A DNA stretch of 64,000 nucleotides, taken from Methylocystis sp. SC2 (GTDB lineage Bacteria; Pseudomonadota; Alphaproteobacteria; Rhizobiales; Beijerinckiaceae). Positions 8,222 to 17,585 of the stretch are shown here, one piece after another (positions within the stretch are counted from its first letter, which is position 1; each line of letters begins with the position of its first letter). Under the pieces are notes generated by a model. It did not search any database, was not told the origin of the DNA, and was given only the letters and a program-made list of their open reading frames with translations. The stretch covers positions 2,264,501-2,328,500 of the forward strand of contig NC_018485.1 in assembly GCF_000304315.1 (NCBI RefSeq), read 5' to 3'. The position numbers were made by a program, and so were the translations under genes.

Positions 8222-9619
8222 ATGACCGACGATCACAGAATTGAACGCGACTCCTTCGGCGACATCGCCGTGCCGTCCTGGGCCTATTGGGGCGCCCAGA
8301 CCGAACGCTCGCGCGAAAATTTTCCGATCGGCGGCGATCGCATGCCGATCGAGATCGTGCATGCGCTGGCGCGAATCAAGCTCGCGGCCGCCAAGGTCAA
8401 CGCCAGGAAAGGCCTGCTCGAGCCTGAAATCGCCGACGCGATCGTCGCCGCCGCGCGCGAGGTGATCGACGGCAAGCTCGACGAGCATTTTCCGCTCGTC
8501 GTCTGGCAGACCGGCTCCGGCACCCAGACCAACATGAACGTCAATGAGGTCATCGCCAATCGCGCCAATGAAACGCTCGGCGCGCCGCGCGGCTCGAAAT
8601 CGCCCGTTCATCCCAACGACCACGTCAATCTCGGGCAGTCGTCGAACGACAGTTTCCCCACCGCCATTCATATCGCCGGCGCCACGACGATCTCCGGTCG
8701 GCTGATTCCCGCCGTCGAGCGGCTGCATATTGCGCTGAACGCCAAGGCGGTGAAATTCGCCGACATCATCAAGATCGGCCGCACCCATCTGCAGGACGCG
8801 ACGCCGGTGACGCTCGGCCAGGAGTTTTCCGGCTATGCGGCGCAGGCCGAATACGCGGAAAGGCGCATCAGAACGACCCTCGCCGACCTCCTGCAGCTCG
8901 CCCAGGGCGGCACGGCGGTCGGCACCGGCGTCAACACGTTCAAGGGCTTTGGCGAAGAGGTCGCGGCCGACATCGCGGAGCAGACCGGACTGCCTTTCGT
9001 CTCGGCGCCCAACAAATTCGAGGCGCTCGCCACTCACGACGCCATCGTCTTCGCGCATGGCGCGCTCAACGCGCTGGCGTCGGGCCTCTACAAGATCGCG
9101 AGCGACATTCGCCTGCTCGGCTCGGGGCCGCGCGCCGGCCTCGGGGAACTGAGGCTTCCCGAGAACGAGCCCGGCTCGTCGATCATGCCGGGCAAGGTCA
9201 ATCCGACCCAGGTCGAGTCGCTGACCATGGTGTGCACGCGGGTTTTCGGCAATAATGCGACGATCACCTTCGCCGCCTCGCAGGGCCATCTCGAACTCAA
9301 TGTGCTGAAGCCGGTCGTCGGCTTCGCGCTGCTCGAATCGACGATCCTGCTCGCCGACGGAATCAATAGTTTCGTCGCGCGCTGCGTCGACGGCATCGAA
9401 GCGGATGAGGCCAATATCAAGCGCTTCCTCGATCGCTCGCTGATGCTCGTCACCGCGCTGGCGCCGAAGATCGGCTATGACGCAGCCTCGAAGATCGCCC
9501 GCGCCGCGCATAAAAACGGCACGAGTCTCAAGGAAGAGGCGCTCGCGTCCGGCAAGGTGACGGAAGCCGAGTTCGACGCAATCGTGCGGCCGGAGAAGAT
9601 GCTCGCGCCGAACGCGTGA
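8222..9619 (+). CDS. fumC: Class II fumarate hydratase
   Basis: FumC, 465 residues, the iron-free, oxygen-stable fumarase that interconverts fumarate and L-malate in the TCA cycle. The fumarase/aspartase signature [11 protein letters not shown] is at about 318-328 and the substrate-loop [12 protein letters not shown] near 99-110. Full family length. The ATG follows the ecfG stop by about 60 bases on the same strand. Stable monocistronic expression is likely; a palindromic element with terminator-like hairpins follows it. Confidence 0.97.
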   Translation: MTDDHRIERDSFGDIAVPSWAYWGAQTERSRENFPIGGDRMPIEIVHALARIKLAAAKVNARKGLLEPEIADAIVAAAREVIDGKLDEHFPLVVWQTGSGTQTNMNVNEVIANRANETLGAPRGSKSPVHPNDHVNLGQSSNDSFPTAIHIAGATTISGRLIPAVERLHIALNAKAVKFADIIKIGRTHLQDATPVTLGQEFSGYAAQAEYAERRIRTTLADLLQLAQGGTAVGTGVNTFKGFGEEVAADIAEQTGLPFVSAPNKFEALATHDAIVFAHGALNALASGLYKIASDIRLLGSGPRAGLGELRLPENEPGSSIMPGKVNPTQVESLTMVCTRVFGNNATITFAASQGHLELNVLKPVVGFALLESTILLADGINSFVARCVDGIEADEANIKRFLDRSLMLVTALAPKIGYDAASKIARAAHKNGTSLKEEALASGKVTEAEFDAIVRPEKMLAPNA

Positions 9620-9639
9620 GCAACCAAAGCAGCTTGCGC

Positions 9640-9838
9640 AAACACCCTCCCCTTGATGGGGGGTGGCTTGCGCAGCAAGCCGGGTGGGGTGATCGTCTTT
9701 TCTATCTCTCGTCTCTTAATGTCACCCCCACCCGCGCTGCTGCGCAGCGCGACCTCCCCCCAATGCAAGTCGGATGTTTCCGACTTGCGTTTTTAGGAAG
9801 ACCGAAATCGGCTACGCCGATTTTGGTTGGGGGGTGAA
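9640..9838. repeat. Palindromic intergenic repeat element
   Basis: A roughly 200-base element between fumC and the dipeptidase gene. The left arm (about 9642-9692) and right arm (about 9720-9772) are imperfect inverted copies; each carries a short GC-rich hairpin (for example GGCTTGCGCAGCAAGCC) and G/C tracts. It continues with two small hairpins, GCAAGTCGGA-TGTT-TCCGACTTGC at 9765-9788 and CCGAAATCGG/CCGATTTTGG at about 9802-9826. REP/MITE-like; no transposase is encoded. Confidence 0.7.
9765..9794 (+). terminator. Terminator-like hairpin downstream of fumC
   Basis: A perfect 10-bp stem (GCAAGTCGGA/TCCGACTTGC) with a TGTT loop, followed directly by GTTTTTA. This is intrinsic-terminator geometry embedded in the repeat element, so the element may supply the transcription stop after fumC. 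Confidence 0.55.
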
Positions 9839-9907
9839 ACACACGCCGCGTCTTCCCCTCGCCATGCATCCGCACTAGTTTCGGCTCCTCATTGAGGAGC
9901 TCAATTC

Positions 9908-11305
9908 ATGGCCGCGATCGAAGCCGTCCTCCAAACGATAGACGCCAATCTCGACGCGTCGAGAGAACGCCTGTTCGATCTCTTGCGCATCCCCTCGGTT
10001 TCCACCGATCCGGCCTATCAGGCGCAATGTTTGCGGGCGGCGCACTGGCTCAGGGATCAGCTCAACGGCCTTGGTTACGACGCGCAGGTGCGCGAGACGC
10101 CCGGCCATCCGATCGTCGTCGGCCACGCCAAGGCGAAGCGCAAGGATGCGCCGCATGTGCTGTTCTACGGCCATTATGACGTGCAGCCGCCGGATCCCTT
10201 GGATCTGTGGGAAACGGAGCCCTTCGCGCCGCGGCTGACCGAGGGCAAGGACGGCCAGGAGAGAAAGGATATCGTCGCCCGCGGCGCCTCGGACGACAAA
10301 GGCCAGCTGATGACCTTTCTCGAAGCCTGCCGCGCCTTCGAGGCGAATGGCGGACTGCCCTGCAACGTCACTTTTCTGTTCGAGGGCGAAGAGGAGACAG
10401 GGTCGCCCTCGCTGCCGGGCTTTCTCGCGGCGCATAAGGACGAACTCTCGGCGCCCGATCTCGCGCTCGTCTGCGACACCAGCATGTGGAACGCCTCGAC
10501 GCCGGCGATCACGGTGATGCTGCGCGGGCTCGCGCTCGAAGAGGTGATCATCAAAGGGCCGAGCCATGATCTGCATTCCGGCATGTTCGGCGGGCCGGTG
10601 CTGAACCCGATTCATGTGCTGGCGAAAATCATCGCCGATCTGCACGACTCCGAGGGGAAGGTGACGCTGCCGGGCTTCTACGCCGGCGTGCCGGAGATTC
10701 CCGAAGACATCGCCGAGCAATGGCGCGCCATCGACTTCGACGAGGCCAAATGGCTCTCGGACATCGGCCTCACGCGCGTCGGCGGCGAAACGGGCCGCGG
10801 AATTATCGAGCAGATCTGGGCGCGCCCGACCTGCGACGTCAATGGAATCATCGGCGGCTACACCGGCGCGGGATCGAAGACGGTGCTGCCGGCGCAGGCG
10901 TCGGCGAAATTTTCCTTTCGCCTCGTCGGCAAGCAGGACGCGAAAGCGATCCTCGAAAGCTTTCGCGGCTTCGTGCGCGAGCGTCTGCCGGCGGACGCCA
11001 AGGCCGAATTTATTTCGCATGGCGCCTCGAACGCGCTGCAGCTTCCCTTCGGTTCGGAAGCGCTCAACCGCGCGCGGCGCGCGCTGGCGGAAGAATGGGG
11101 GAAGGAAGCGGTGCTCGCCGGCTGCGGCGGCTCGATCCCGATCGTGGGCAGTTTCAAGCGCGACCTTAATATGGATTCGCTGATGATCGGCTTCGCGCAT
11201 GACGACGACCGCATTCATTCGCCGAATGAGAAATATTCCTACACGTCCTTCCATAAGGGCGCGCGCTCCTGGGCGCGCGTGCTGCACGCGCTCGCGGCGG
11301 CGTGA
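9908..11305 (+). CDS. M20 family dipeptidase
   Basis: Zinc-dependent M20/M28-fold peptidase of 465 residues, related to cytosolic nonspecific dipeptidases and succinyl-diaminopimelate desuccinylase-like enzymes. Metal ligands are visible in FYGHYDVQPP (about residues 85-94), GASDDKGQ (about 126-133) and FEGEEETGSPS (about 157-167, catalytic Glu pair). The central dimerisation insert contains GPSHDLHSG, usual for this subgroup. Substrate is presumably small cytoplasmic peptides. Preceded by a GAGGAG-type ribosome site. It ends about 60 bases before the B12 riboswitch and is not part of that operon. Confidence 0.93.
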   Translation: MAAIEAVLQTIDANLDASRERLFDLLRIPSVSTDPAYQAQCLRAAHWLRDQLNGLGYDAQVRETPGHPIVVGHAKAKRKDAPHVLFYGHYDVQPPDPLDLWETEPFAPRLTEGKDGQERKDIVARGASDDKGQLMTFLEACRAFEANGGLPCNVTFLFEGEEETGSPSLPGFLAAHKDELSAPDLALVCDTSMWNASTPAITVMLRGLALEEVIIKGPSHDLHSGMFGGPVLNPIHVLAKIIADLHDSEGKVTLPGFYAGVPEIPEDIAEQWRAIDFDEAKWLSDIGLTRVGGETGRGIIEQIWARPTCDVNGIIGGYTGAGSKTVLPAQASAKFSFRLVGKQDAKAILESFRGFVRERLPADAKAEFISHGASNALQLPFGSEALNRARRALAEEWGKEAVLAGCGGSIPIVGSFKRDLNMDSLMIGFAHDDDRIHSPNEKYSYTSFHKGARSWARVLHALAAA

Positions 11306-11363
11306 AGCGATCAGCTACAGCGACGCTCTTGACCTGCGGCGCGATCCGCTTCTATTTTGCGGC

Positions 11364-11538
11364 AGACGGTTCCCAACGGGATCAAAATGGGAATGCGGTG
11401 AGCGCGCTCTTCGCGCGCGATTCCGCGGCTGCCCCCGCAACTGTAAGCGGCGAGCCGACGACCACTAAGCCACTGGAGCCATAAGGCTCTGGGAAGGCGG
11501 TCCAAGGCGACAACCCGCGAGCCAGGAGACCTGCCGTC
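11364..11538 (+). promoter_or_regulatory. Cobalamin riboswitch
   Basis: An adenosylcobalamin-type riboswitch: GGTTCCC near 11369, GGGAATGCGGTG at 11389-11400, the conserved core GCCCCCGCAACTGTAAGC at 11431-11448, GCCACTG at 11469-11475, GGGAAGGCG at 11491-11499 and the B12 box GCCAGGAGACCTGCCG at 11521-11536. It ends about 126 bases before the receptor start codon, leaving room for an expression platform. High B12 should repress the downstream operon. This fills most of the 359-base gap before the receptor gene. Confidence 0.95.
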
Positions 11539-11664
11539 GCTTCGTGGTCACGCGCGAAAGCGTCGGGCGGGGTGCACCGATGCGGCCGAAGCCCTTCGCC
11601 TTTATTCGGCGTATGGGCGGAGACCTTTCGCAGTGACGGCCCACGTCTGCTGCGAGTCCAGCTT

Positions 11665-14169
11665 ATGAAATCCCAATTCCTGAAAGGCGGCGTTTGCGTC
11701 GCCGTGCGGCGCAATTCGTCCGTCCTGGTCCTTTCTACAGCCCTCTCGTCCTCCGCTTTCGCCCAAAACGCGCTTCCGGTGATTGAAATCGGCAGGCCGG
11801 GGCCAAGCGTCATCCATGGCTTGGAAGGCCCGGTCGCTGCGCCCGTCGGCGACAACGGGACCGAAATCGGACCCGGGGACAACGGCCAGCTTTGCGCCGA
11901 AGGCGTCTGCAACGATCCGACGTCCTACGCCGCGCCGATCCAGTCGGTCGGCACCAAGGTCAATACGCCGATCATGGAGACGCCGGTCACGACGCGGACC
12001 GTCACGCGTCAAATGCTCGAAGACCAGCAGGCCATCACGATCGACCAGGCGTTGAAGAACGTCAGCGGCGTCGCCTTGTCGGGCGGCGGCGACGCGGCTC
12101 TGGGCAATTCCTTCAGACAGATCATTCTTCGGGGATTTCCGACCCAGAATTATTTTCGCGACGGTTTCAGAGTCGACAGCTTCGGCCTCAACTTCACCGG
12201 CGCCAGCAATCTCGAAATGGCCAATGTCGAGAGCGTCGAAGTTCTGAAAGGCCCCGCGGCCATTCTATACGGCGCGGTGGAGCCCGGCGGCATCGTCAAC
12301 ATCAACACGAAGCAGCCCCTGGAGAAGCGCGTCTTTTCCCTGCAGCAGCAGATCGGCAGTTACGCCTCCTACCGCACGACGCTCGACGCCACGGGGCCCG
12401 TGACCGAGAACAAGGACCTGCTCTATCGCTTCATCATGTCCTATGAGAACGACGGGTCGTTCCGCGCCTTCGGCTACAATCGAAATTTGATGATCAACCC
12501 GGTCGTGAAATGGCGTATCGACGGCGACACCTGGGTTCGAGCGTCCACGCAATTCCAGCAGAACAGTCTCAATCAGGACTGGTATTTCGTGCCTTATTTC
12601 GGGATGTTCAACCCGCTTTGGCTCGGACGCAGCTTCAACTGGGGACCGAATTCACCGTACAATCAGCAGCAAAATTTTACCGAGTTCACCTGGCATCACG
12701 ACTTCAATAAGGACTGGTCGATCCAGCAAACCGCCTTCATGCAATTGTTGCGTAGCGACTGGCAAAACGCCGGCGGCTTCGGCTCTATCAGCGACTGCAT
12801 AACGCCCGGAAGCACGTCTTGCTTCTCCTTCCCATCGCCTAGCAATGTCACGCTGAACTGGGGCGCGTTTCCGTCGGACAACAGGCAGGCGGAATATGCG
12901 ACGACGGTCAATCTCGTCGGGCATTTCGACACCGGCGAGCGTCTCAATCATACGCTGCTCGCCGGCGCGGACTATTACCGCTACAATTTCAGAGGCCGGA
13001 ACCTGAATGCGGCGAATTACAGTTCGACGCTCCTTCTCGGCGCGCCGCAGCCGCCGACGCCGATCTCCGGTCTTTATGCCTTCGCCGCGACCGAGCAATA
13101 CGCCGACAATCTGGGCATTTATCTGCAGGATCAGATCAAGCTGCCCTATGGCTTCACCGTGCTCGGCGGCGCGCGCTTTCAATATATCGACAGCAGAACC
13201 GGCGCCACGGAGAATTCGAAATTCTGCGGGCCGTATTCCGAGAATGCGTTTGCGGGACTGGTGATCCCCTGCAACTTCGATACGATCACGGCGCGAGCGC
13301 AATTCGTCAATCAGAGAGTGACGCCGCGCGTCGGGCTCTTGTGGCGGCCGCTCGACTGGATGAGCTTCTACGGCAATTACGCCGAATCCTACAGCCCGAA
13401 TTACAACGGCAAGCTGGTCTTGAACACGAACGACCCGACGCCCCCGAGCGCCGGCGCGCAGGTAGAAGGCGGCGTCAAGCTTTCCGTGTTCGACGGGAAG
13501 CTTCAGGCGACCGCGGCCTATTATCATCTGGTCAAGACCAATATTCCGATCGGCATTCCGAACGACTTCAACCATGTGATGCTGATCGGCGAAGGGCGCT
13601 CGCAGGGTCCTGAACTCGACATCCAGGGCGAGCTCTCGCCCGGCTGGAGCGTCAACCTCGCCTACGCCAACACCGACGCGCTCACCACCAAGTCAAATCC
13701 GCTTTATCTCGGGGTTCCGACCGCCGGATCGCCGATCCCCTTCGTTCCGCGCAATGTCGGATCGCTGTCATCGGGGTATGAATTCAAGGACGGCCAGATG
13801 AAGGGTCTGAGAGTCGGCGCGCGCTACGATTACACCGGCTATATTCCCTTCTCCCATTGGGCGAATGACGGAAGCTATATCTATGGCCAGTCGACGCCGA
13901 GCTATGGAATCGTCGGCCTGTTCGGAGCCTATGAGCTCAATCTCGCCGACTACAAGCTCGTCGCGCAGCTCAATGTGAGCAATCTCTTCGACAAGACCTA
14001 TTTCACCAGCGGCGGCCTGGGGCCGCAGGCCTTCGACGCCGCGCATCCGTTCGGTTACGCGGTGCCCTACACCAACCCGATTCAGGTGGGCTGGAACCTG
14101 CCCGGGTACAATTACAACGTGATCGGGGCCCCGCGGACGTTCCGCGGATCGATCAAACTGTCGTTCTAA
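11665..14169 (+). CDS. TonB-dependent outer membrane receptor (siderophore-receptor type, B12-riboswitch controlled)
   Basis: Outer membrane active transporter, 834 residues from ATG 11665. The signal peptide ends at SSAFA-QN (about residue 34). A likely TonB box LPVIEI follows the cleavage site. The plug domain contains TVTRQMLEDQQAITIDQALKN, VSGV, then VESVEVLKGPAAILYGAVEPGG; a 22-strand barrel ends in Phe (SIKLSF). By family it is closest to ferrisiderophore receptors rather than BtuB, yet it is led by a cobalamin riboswitch, so the ligand is more probably a corrinoid. It heads an operon with the next two genes. Confidence 0.93.
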   Translation: MKSQFLKGGVCVAVRRNSSVLVLSTALSSSAFAQNALPVIEIGRPGPSVIHGLEGPVAAPVGDNGTEIGPGDNGQLCAEGVCNDPTSYAAPIQSVGTKVNTPIMETPVTTRTVTRQMLEDQQAITIDQALKNVSGVALSGGGDAALGNSFRQIILRGFPTQNYFRDGFRVDSFGLNFTGASNLEMANVESVEVLKGPAAILYGAVEPGGIVNINTKQPLEKRVFSLQQQIGSYASYRTTLDATGPVTENKDLLYRFIMSYENDGSFRAFGYNRNLMINPVVKWRIDGDTWVRASTQFQQNSLNQDWYFVPYFGMFNPLWLGRSFNWGPNSPYNQQQNFTEFTWHHDFNKDWSIQQTAFMQLLRSDWQNAGGFGSISDCITPGSTSCFSFPSPSNVTLNWGAFPSDNRQAEYATTVNLVGHFDTGERLNHTLLAGADYYRYNFRGRNLNAANYSSTLLLGAPQPPTPISGLYAFAATEQYADNLGIYLQDQIKLPYGFTVLGGARFQYIDSRTGATENSKFCGPYSENAFAGLVIPCNFDTITARAQFVNQRVTPRVGLLWRPLDWMSFYGNYAESYSPNYNGKLVLNTNDPTPPSAGAQVEGGVKLSVFDGKLQATAAYYHLVKTNIPIGIPNDFNHVMLIGEGRSQGPELDIQGELSPGWSVNLAYANTDALTTKSNPLYLGVPTAGSPIPFVPRNVGSLSSGYEFKDGQMKGLRVGARYDYTGYIPFSHWANDGSYIYGQSTPSYGIVGLFGAYELNLADYKLVAQLNVSNLFDKTYFTSGGLGPQAFDAAHPFGYAVPYTNPIQVGWNLPGYNYNVIGAPRTFRGSIKLSF

Positions 14170-14248
14170 ACGCGCGCAGCGACATCTTCGCGCGCATAGG
14201 AGCGCGCGAAGATCGCTTCCGCCTCGGTTCGCTACAAACAGAAAGCGC

Positions 14249-14842
14249 ATGGCCATGACAGCAATCGCCGACTTAGCGCCTAAACGAATCGTCGAGCCCG
14301 ATGGCGCATCGCTCGATGTCTTCTCCCTGCCGACGGACACGGCGAGTCTCGAAGAATTGTTTCGCGATCTTTTCGAAAATCACTGGCGCGACATCGTCTT
14401 CGGGCCGATCATTCAGGGCGCGGCGTGGGAGATCCACGCCGACCGTCCGCCGACGCGCATCAGGCTGCTCGACGGCTATCTGACGGTCGCTTTCGGCGTC
14501 ACGCATTTTCACGTCTGCATCGGCGAGAACAAGGGATCGCGCGCGCGGCCGACGTCGCCGGAACTCGCGAAGCTCAGGCGAACGTCACGCGCCGAACTCT
14601 ATCGCCGGCGCAACACGAGCTGCGTGCCGATGTCCTGGGGACTGCAGCTGTTCAACGGCGCCGGCGAGCAGCAGATCACCGTGCTGCTGCCCAATCCCTT
14701 CCTCGACGCGGTGACGGATAAAGTCCTGAAAGAACCCGATTGGTCGCGCCTCGCGCTGTGGGACAAATTGCGCGCGCGCTGGTTCGGTCTGCACGAACCC
14801 GATCCCATCGATCGCTCGGCAGGCCGGTCGCGCGGCGACTGA
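14249..14842 (+). CDS. Unknown protein in B12-riboswitch operon
   Basis: I do not recognise this 197-residue protein. It has no signal peptide or membrane helix, so it is probably cytoplasmic. Features seen: an acidic N-terminal helix (LEELFRDLFENHW), a central GPIIQGAAWEIHADRP and FGVTHFHVCIGENKG stretch with His and Cys that could ligate a metal or corrin cobalt, and a basic RRTSRAELYRRR segment. Co-transcription with the receptor 79 bases upstream and a membrane protein 54 bases downstream suggests a role in handling imported corrinoid. ATG 14249 follows AGAAAG; ATG 14255 is an alternative. Confidence 0.8.
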   Translation: MAMTAIADLAPKRIVEPDGASLDVFSLPTDTASLEELFRDLFENHWRDIVFGPIIQGAAWEIHADRPPTRIRLLDGYLTVAFGVTHFHVCIGENKGSRARPTSPELAKLRRTSRAELYRRRNTSCVPMSWGLQLFNGAGEQQITVLLPNPFLDAVTDKVLKEPDWSRLALWDKLRARWFGLHEPDPIDRSAGRSRGD

Positions 14843-14896
14843 CGCGCCGCGCTTTCGAATTCGACTTCCCTTGTCTTCACTTGAAAGGAGAACCTC

Positions 14897-15451
14897 ATGT
14901 CGCTTACGCTTTCCACTCTTCCGACGACAAACCGCCGCGCGCTCTGGGCCGCGACCTTCATCGCCGCGAGCGTCATTTTCAGCTTCAGTTGGGCCTGCGC
15001 CGTTCCGCTCGCGGGCTTCGCCGCCGTCGCGGCGCTCACCAGCGCGCGTCGCGAGGCCCTGCTGCTGACGGGCGCAGTCTGGTTCATCAATCAGGCTGTC
15101 GGCTTTCTCTTCCTGCATTATCCGACGGACGCCATGACGCTGTTTTGGGGCGGCGCGCTCGGCGTCATCGCTTTGCTGTCTTGTGAGAGCGCCGGCCTGC
15201 TCGCGCGCCGCTTTTCTGGTTTCGCCGGCGGTCTCGCCGCTTTCCTCGCGGCCTTCGTCGTCTATGAGAGTCTGATTCTGGCGGTCACGGCGGCGACGGG
15301 CCCCGGCGTCGATCATTTCACTGCGCCGGTCGTGACGCGGATCTTTTTGATCAATCTCGGCGCCTTTGTCGCGCTGTTGATGTTGAAGGCCGCAGGCGCC
15401 GCAATGGCGAATCGCGATGTGACGAAGGCATTCGCCTCGCGCCCGATCTAG
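14897..15451 (+). CDS. Small polytopic membrane protein, candidate corrinoid transporter
   Basis: A 184-residue protein of about six transmembrane helices (roughly 14-35, 36-52, 55-71, 77-97, 102-124, 143-165), preceded by a strong AAAGGAG site. Size, topology and position behind a B12 riboswitch and TonB receptor resemble BtuM-type or ECF S-component-like vitamin transporters, which import cobalamin without BtuCD. Cys residues at about 34 (SWACAVP) and 94 (LLSCESA) are candidates for the cobalt-binding Cys used by BtuM. Assignment to BtuM is inference; I could not align it. Confidence 0.75.
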   Translation: MSLTLSTLPTTNRRALWAATFIAASVIFSFSWACAVPLAGFAAVAALTSARREALLLTGAVWFINQAVGFLFLHYPTDAMTLFWGGALGVIALLSCESAGLLARRFSGFAGGLAAFLAAFVVYESLILAVTAATGPGVDHFTAPVVTRIFLINLGAFVALLMLKAAGAAMANRDVTKAFASRPI

Positions 15452-15546
15452 GCGCGAAGGAGCCATGGACGAAGGTGGTCGCGACCCTTAGCGGACGTTT
15501 AATGCGGCTTTGGTTGAGTCGCTGACCGGTGAGGTCCGGGAAGAAG

Positions 15547-15586
15547 GAAAGAACAAGGACCAACTCGCGATGGCCTTGTTCTTTTC
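15547..15586 (+). terminator. Terminator hairpin after the B12 operon
   Basis: Inverted repeat AAAGAACAAGG/CCTTGTTCTTT with a 15-base loop, its right arm ending in TTTTC. It lies about 95 bases after the last gene of the riboswitch operon. The rest of the 296-base gap before the histidine kinase gene (15452-15747) shows no gene; it turns AT-rich near 15660-15745. Confidence 0.6.
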
Positions 15587-15747
15587 GCCGAACACGGAAT
15601 CGTCGCCAGCGCGTTCACGTCGCCTCTGACCCTCTGCACAACGCGACCTACACGTCTGAGTTTGCTTCGAAAATTATCTGAACATAAAACAGCCAAGATA
15701 AATATGCTTGATACCAAAACAACTTACGGGATTGAGGCATAATCCTT

Positions 15748-16434
15748 TTGAATGTTGCATCAGACGGACCGCCGGAATTGAGGCGGGAAATAGCCTCGCT
15801 GAGAGCGCAGCTGGCCGCGTCGCAGCAGCGCTACGAAGAGATTTGCCATCGGATCAGAAACGAATTGCAGGTCTTATCGGCTCTCTTCGCCGCGCAGCGG
15901 AGACAGTGTGGCCATCCGGTACAATGCGACATCTGCGTTTCACGCATCTGCGCGACCGCGGCGCTCCACGGCGCGCTCGATACGAATGAGCATGAGATTT
16001 GCAGCCTCGGCTCTTTCGTCAGGCTTCTCGCCGAAACTCTGCATTCGGCATTTGACAGTCGTTATGAGAGCAGCGTGACCATAGACGGGGACTTCGAAAT
16101 TGACTGCGCGCGCGCCAAAAGCGTCGGGCTTGTGGTCGTCGAAGCGACGGTAAATGCTCTTAAATACGCCTTCGTCGGTCTCGAGAAGGGCAGGATCGAA
16201 ACGCGCGTCCGGTGTTTCCGGGGAGAGGTCGAGCTTGTCGTTGAAAACAACGGAGCGCCCTTTCGTTTGCAAGCATTGTCTCAGTCGACCAAAATTTCAG
16301 GAAAGGGCCTCACGCTCATGCGTGATATTGCGGCGCAACTCGACGGAGCCTTGGAGATCACGCCGAGTCCCATGGGAACTGCCCTGCGGCTCACTTTTCG
16401 GGTCGCTCCCGCAGCGATGCTAGGGGTTCGATAA
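15748..16434 (+). CDS. Soluble HisKA_2-type sensor histidine kinase with Cys cluster
   Basis: A 228-residue kinase core without membrane segments or a recognised sensor domain. An N-terminal coiled coil (10-30) leads to the H-box EICHRIRNELQVLSAL (His34); the ATPase domain has the N-box VVEATVNALKYAF (about 130-142), VVENNGAPF and GKGLTLMRDIA. This HisKA_2/HWE-like type often feeds single-domain or PhyR-like regulators. Unusually, Cys33 abuts the phospho-His and Cys54, Cys60, Cys63 and Cys68 form a cluster between the two domains, suggesting redox or metal sensing. TTG is the only plausible start. No response regulator is adjacent. Confidence 0.85.
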   Translation: MNVASDGPPELRREIASLRAQLAASQQRYEEICHRIRNELQVLSALFAAQRRQCGHPVQCDICVSRICATAALHGALDTNEHEICSLGSFVRLLAETLHSAFDSRYESSVTIDGDFEIDCARAKSVGLVVVEATVNALKYAFVGLEKGRIETRVRCFRGEVELVVENNGAPFRLQALSQSTKISGKGLTLMRDIAAQLDGALEITPSPMGTALRLTFRVAPAAMLGVR

Positions 16435-16619
16435 GCCACGGCGATTTGCTCAAGCGCGCATTGCGGACGAACGCGCCAGCGCCAACAGGAGATTGCTCAG
16501 TCGATTGAGTCAGGCCGCGACCCGACGCGAGGGCGGGCCGCGTTCCCGCAGCGTGTCAATACAGCGCCTTCCAAGGCGACTGAGATCGCGCTGACTTGGC
16601 GCCTCGCAGAAATTCGGCC

Positions 16620-17585
16620 TTAGTGAATATGCGCCTTGGCGCCGCCGCCGGCGCTCGCATCGGCGTCGCTGTCGCGGCGGCAGGCCATCCGCACGCGTTC
16701 CCGCAACCACATATGCGCGTGATCTTTTTCGTGGCGCGGATGCCAAAGCATCATCAAGGCGTAGCGAGGCAGGTCGATCGGGATCGGCAGGATTTTGAGC
16801 GGAGCCAGTTTTACGAACTGCTCGGCCATCCGCTGGGGCAGACAGAGCATGAGGTCGGTCTTTTCGAGAATCCAGGGCGTCGTCAAGAAGTTCGGCAGGA
16901 CAAGAAATATATTTCGACGGAGCCCCAACTTCGCGAGGCTGTCGTCGATGAGGCCGGTCCCAGCTTCCCGCCAGCTGATCAGCACATGCTTGCATTCCAG
17001 AAATTGCGCCAGACTGATCTCATCGCCCGGGACTGCCGCGTTGGATTTTCTTGTAAGGCAAACGATGCTCTCGCCCATCAATGGCTGCGAACAGACATGC
17101 GGCGCGCTGCCGAAGATTGCGTCGAAGCCGATCGCCAGATCGATATTGTCTTTCTCGAGCACGATGTGGAGCGGCCCGGTTATCGGCTGTCGAATTTGCA
17201 CCTCGATATGCGGGGCGGTGCGGATTATCGACTCGGCGAGCGTCGGCAAGAGGGCGAAGCCGACGTAGTCGCTTGTGGAGATCACGAAGCGTCGCCGGCT
17301 GGTCGCGGGATCAAATTCTGGCGGCGGTTCGACGATCCTTTCGATCTCCCGAAGCACGGCCGCCGTCGGCTCCAGCAACGCAAGCGCGCGCGCCGTAGGG
17401 ACCAGACCCGATGCGGACTTCACCAGTATCGGATCGTCGAGCTGGTCGCGCAGCCTGCGCAAAATATGGCTCATGGCCGGCTGGCTTAGACATAGCTTTT
17501 CTGCGGCGCGCGACACGTTCTTCTCTTCGAGAAGCGCCTTCAGCGCCAGCAACAGATTGAGGTCGAAAGACTTGAGATTGACCAT
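16620..17585 (-). CDS. LysR family transcriptional regulator
   Basis: LTTR of 321 residues from ATG 17585 (MVNLKSFDLNLLLALKALLE). The winged HTH occupies about 4-62 (VSRAAEKLCLSQPAMSHILRRLR), and a periplasmic-binding-protein-like effector domain about 92-300 (ISTSDYVGFALLPTLAESI onward). The effector pocket resembles NodD/SyrM/aromatic-type LTTRs, but no ligand can be named. It is divergent from the DUF938 methyltransferase gene across 247 bases, the usual arrangement in which an LTTR controls its neighbour. A longer frame extends upstream to 17843 but lacks family-like sequence. Confidence 0.92.
   Translation of the reverse strand: MVNLKSFDLNLLLALKALLEEKNVSRAAEKLCLSQPAMSHILRRLRDQLDDPILVKSASGLVPTARALALLEPTAAVLREIERIVEPPPEFDPATSRRRFVISTSDYVGFALLPTLAESIIRTAPHIEVQIRQPITGPLHIVLEKDNIDLAIGFDAIFGSAPHVCSQPLMGESIVCLTRKSNAAVPGDEISLAQFLECKHVLISWREAGTGLIDDSLAKLGLRRNIFLVLPNFLTTPWILEKTDLMLCLPQRMAEQFVKLAPLKILPIPIDLPRYALMMLWHPRHEKDHAHMWLRERVRMACRRDSDADASAGGGAKAHIH

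Noticed and set aside
9616..9837. 73-codon frame after fumC
   Set aside because: Lies entirely inside the palindromic repeat element and has no protein-like sequence.
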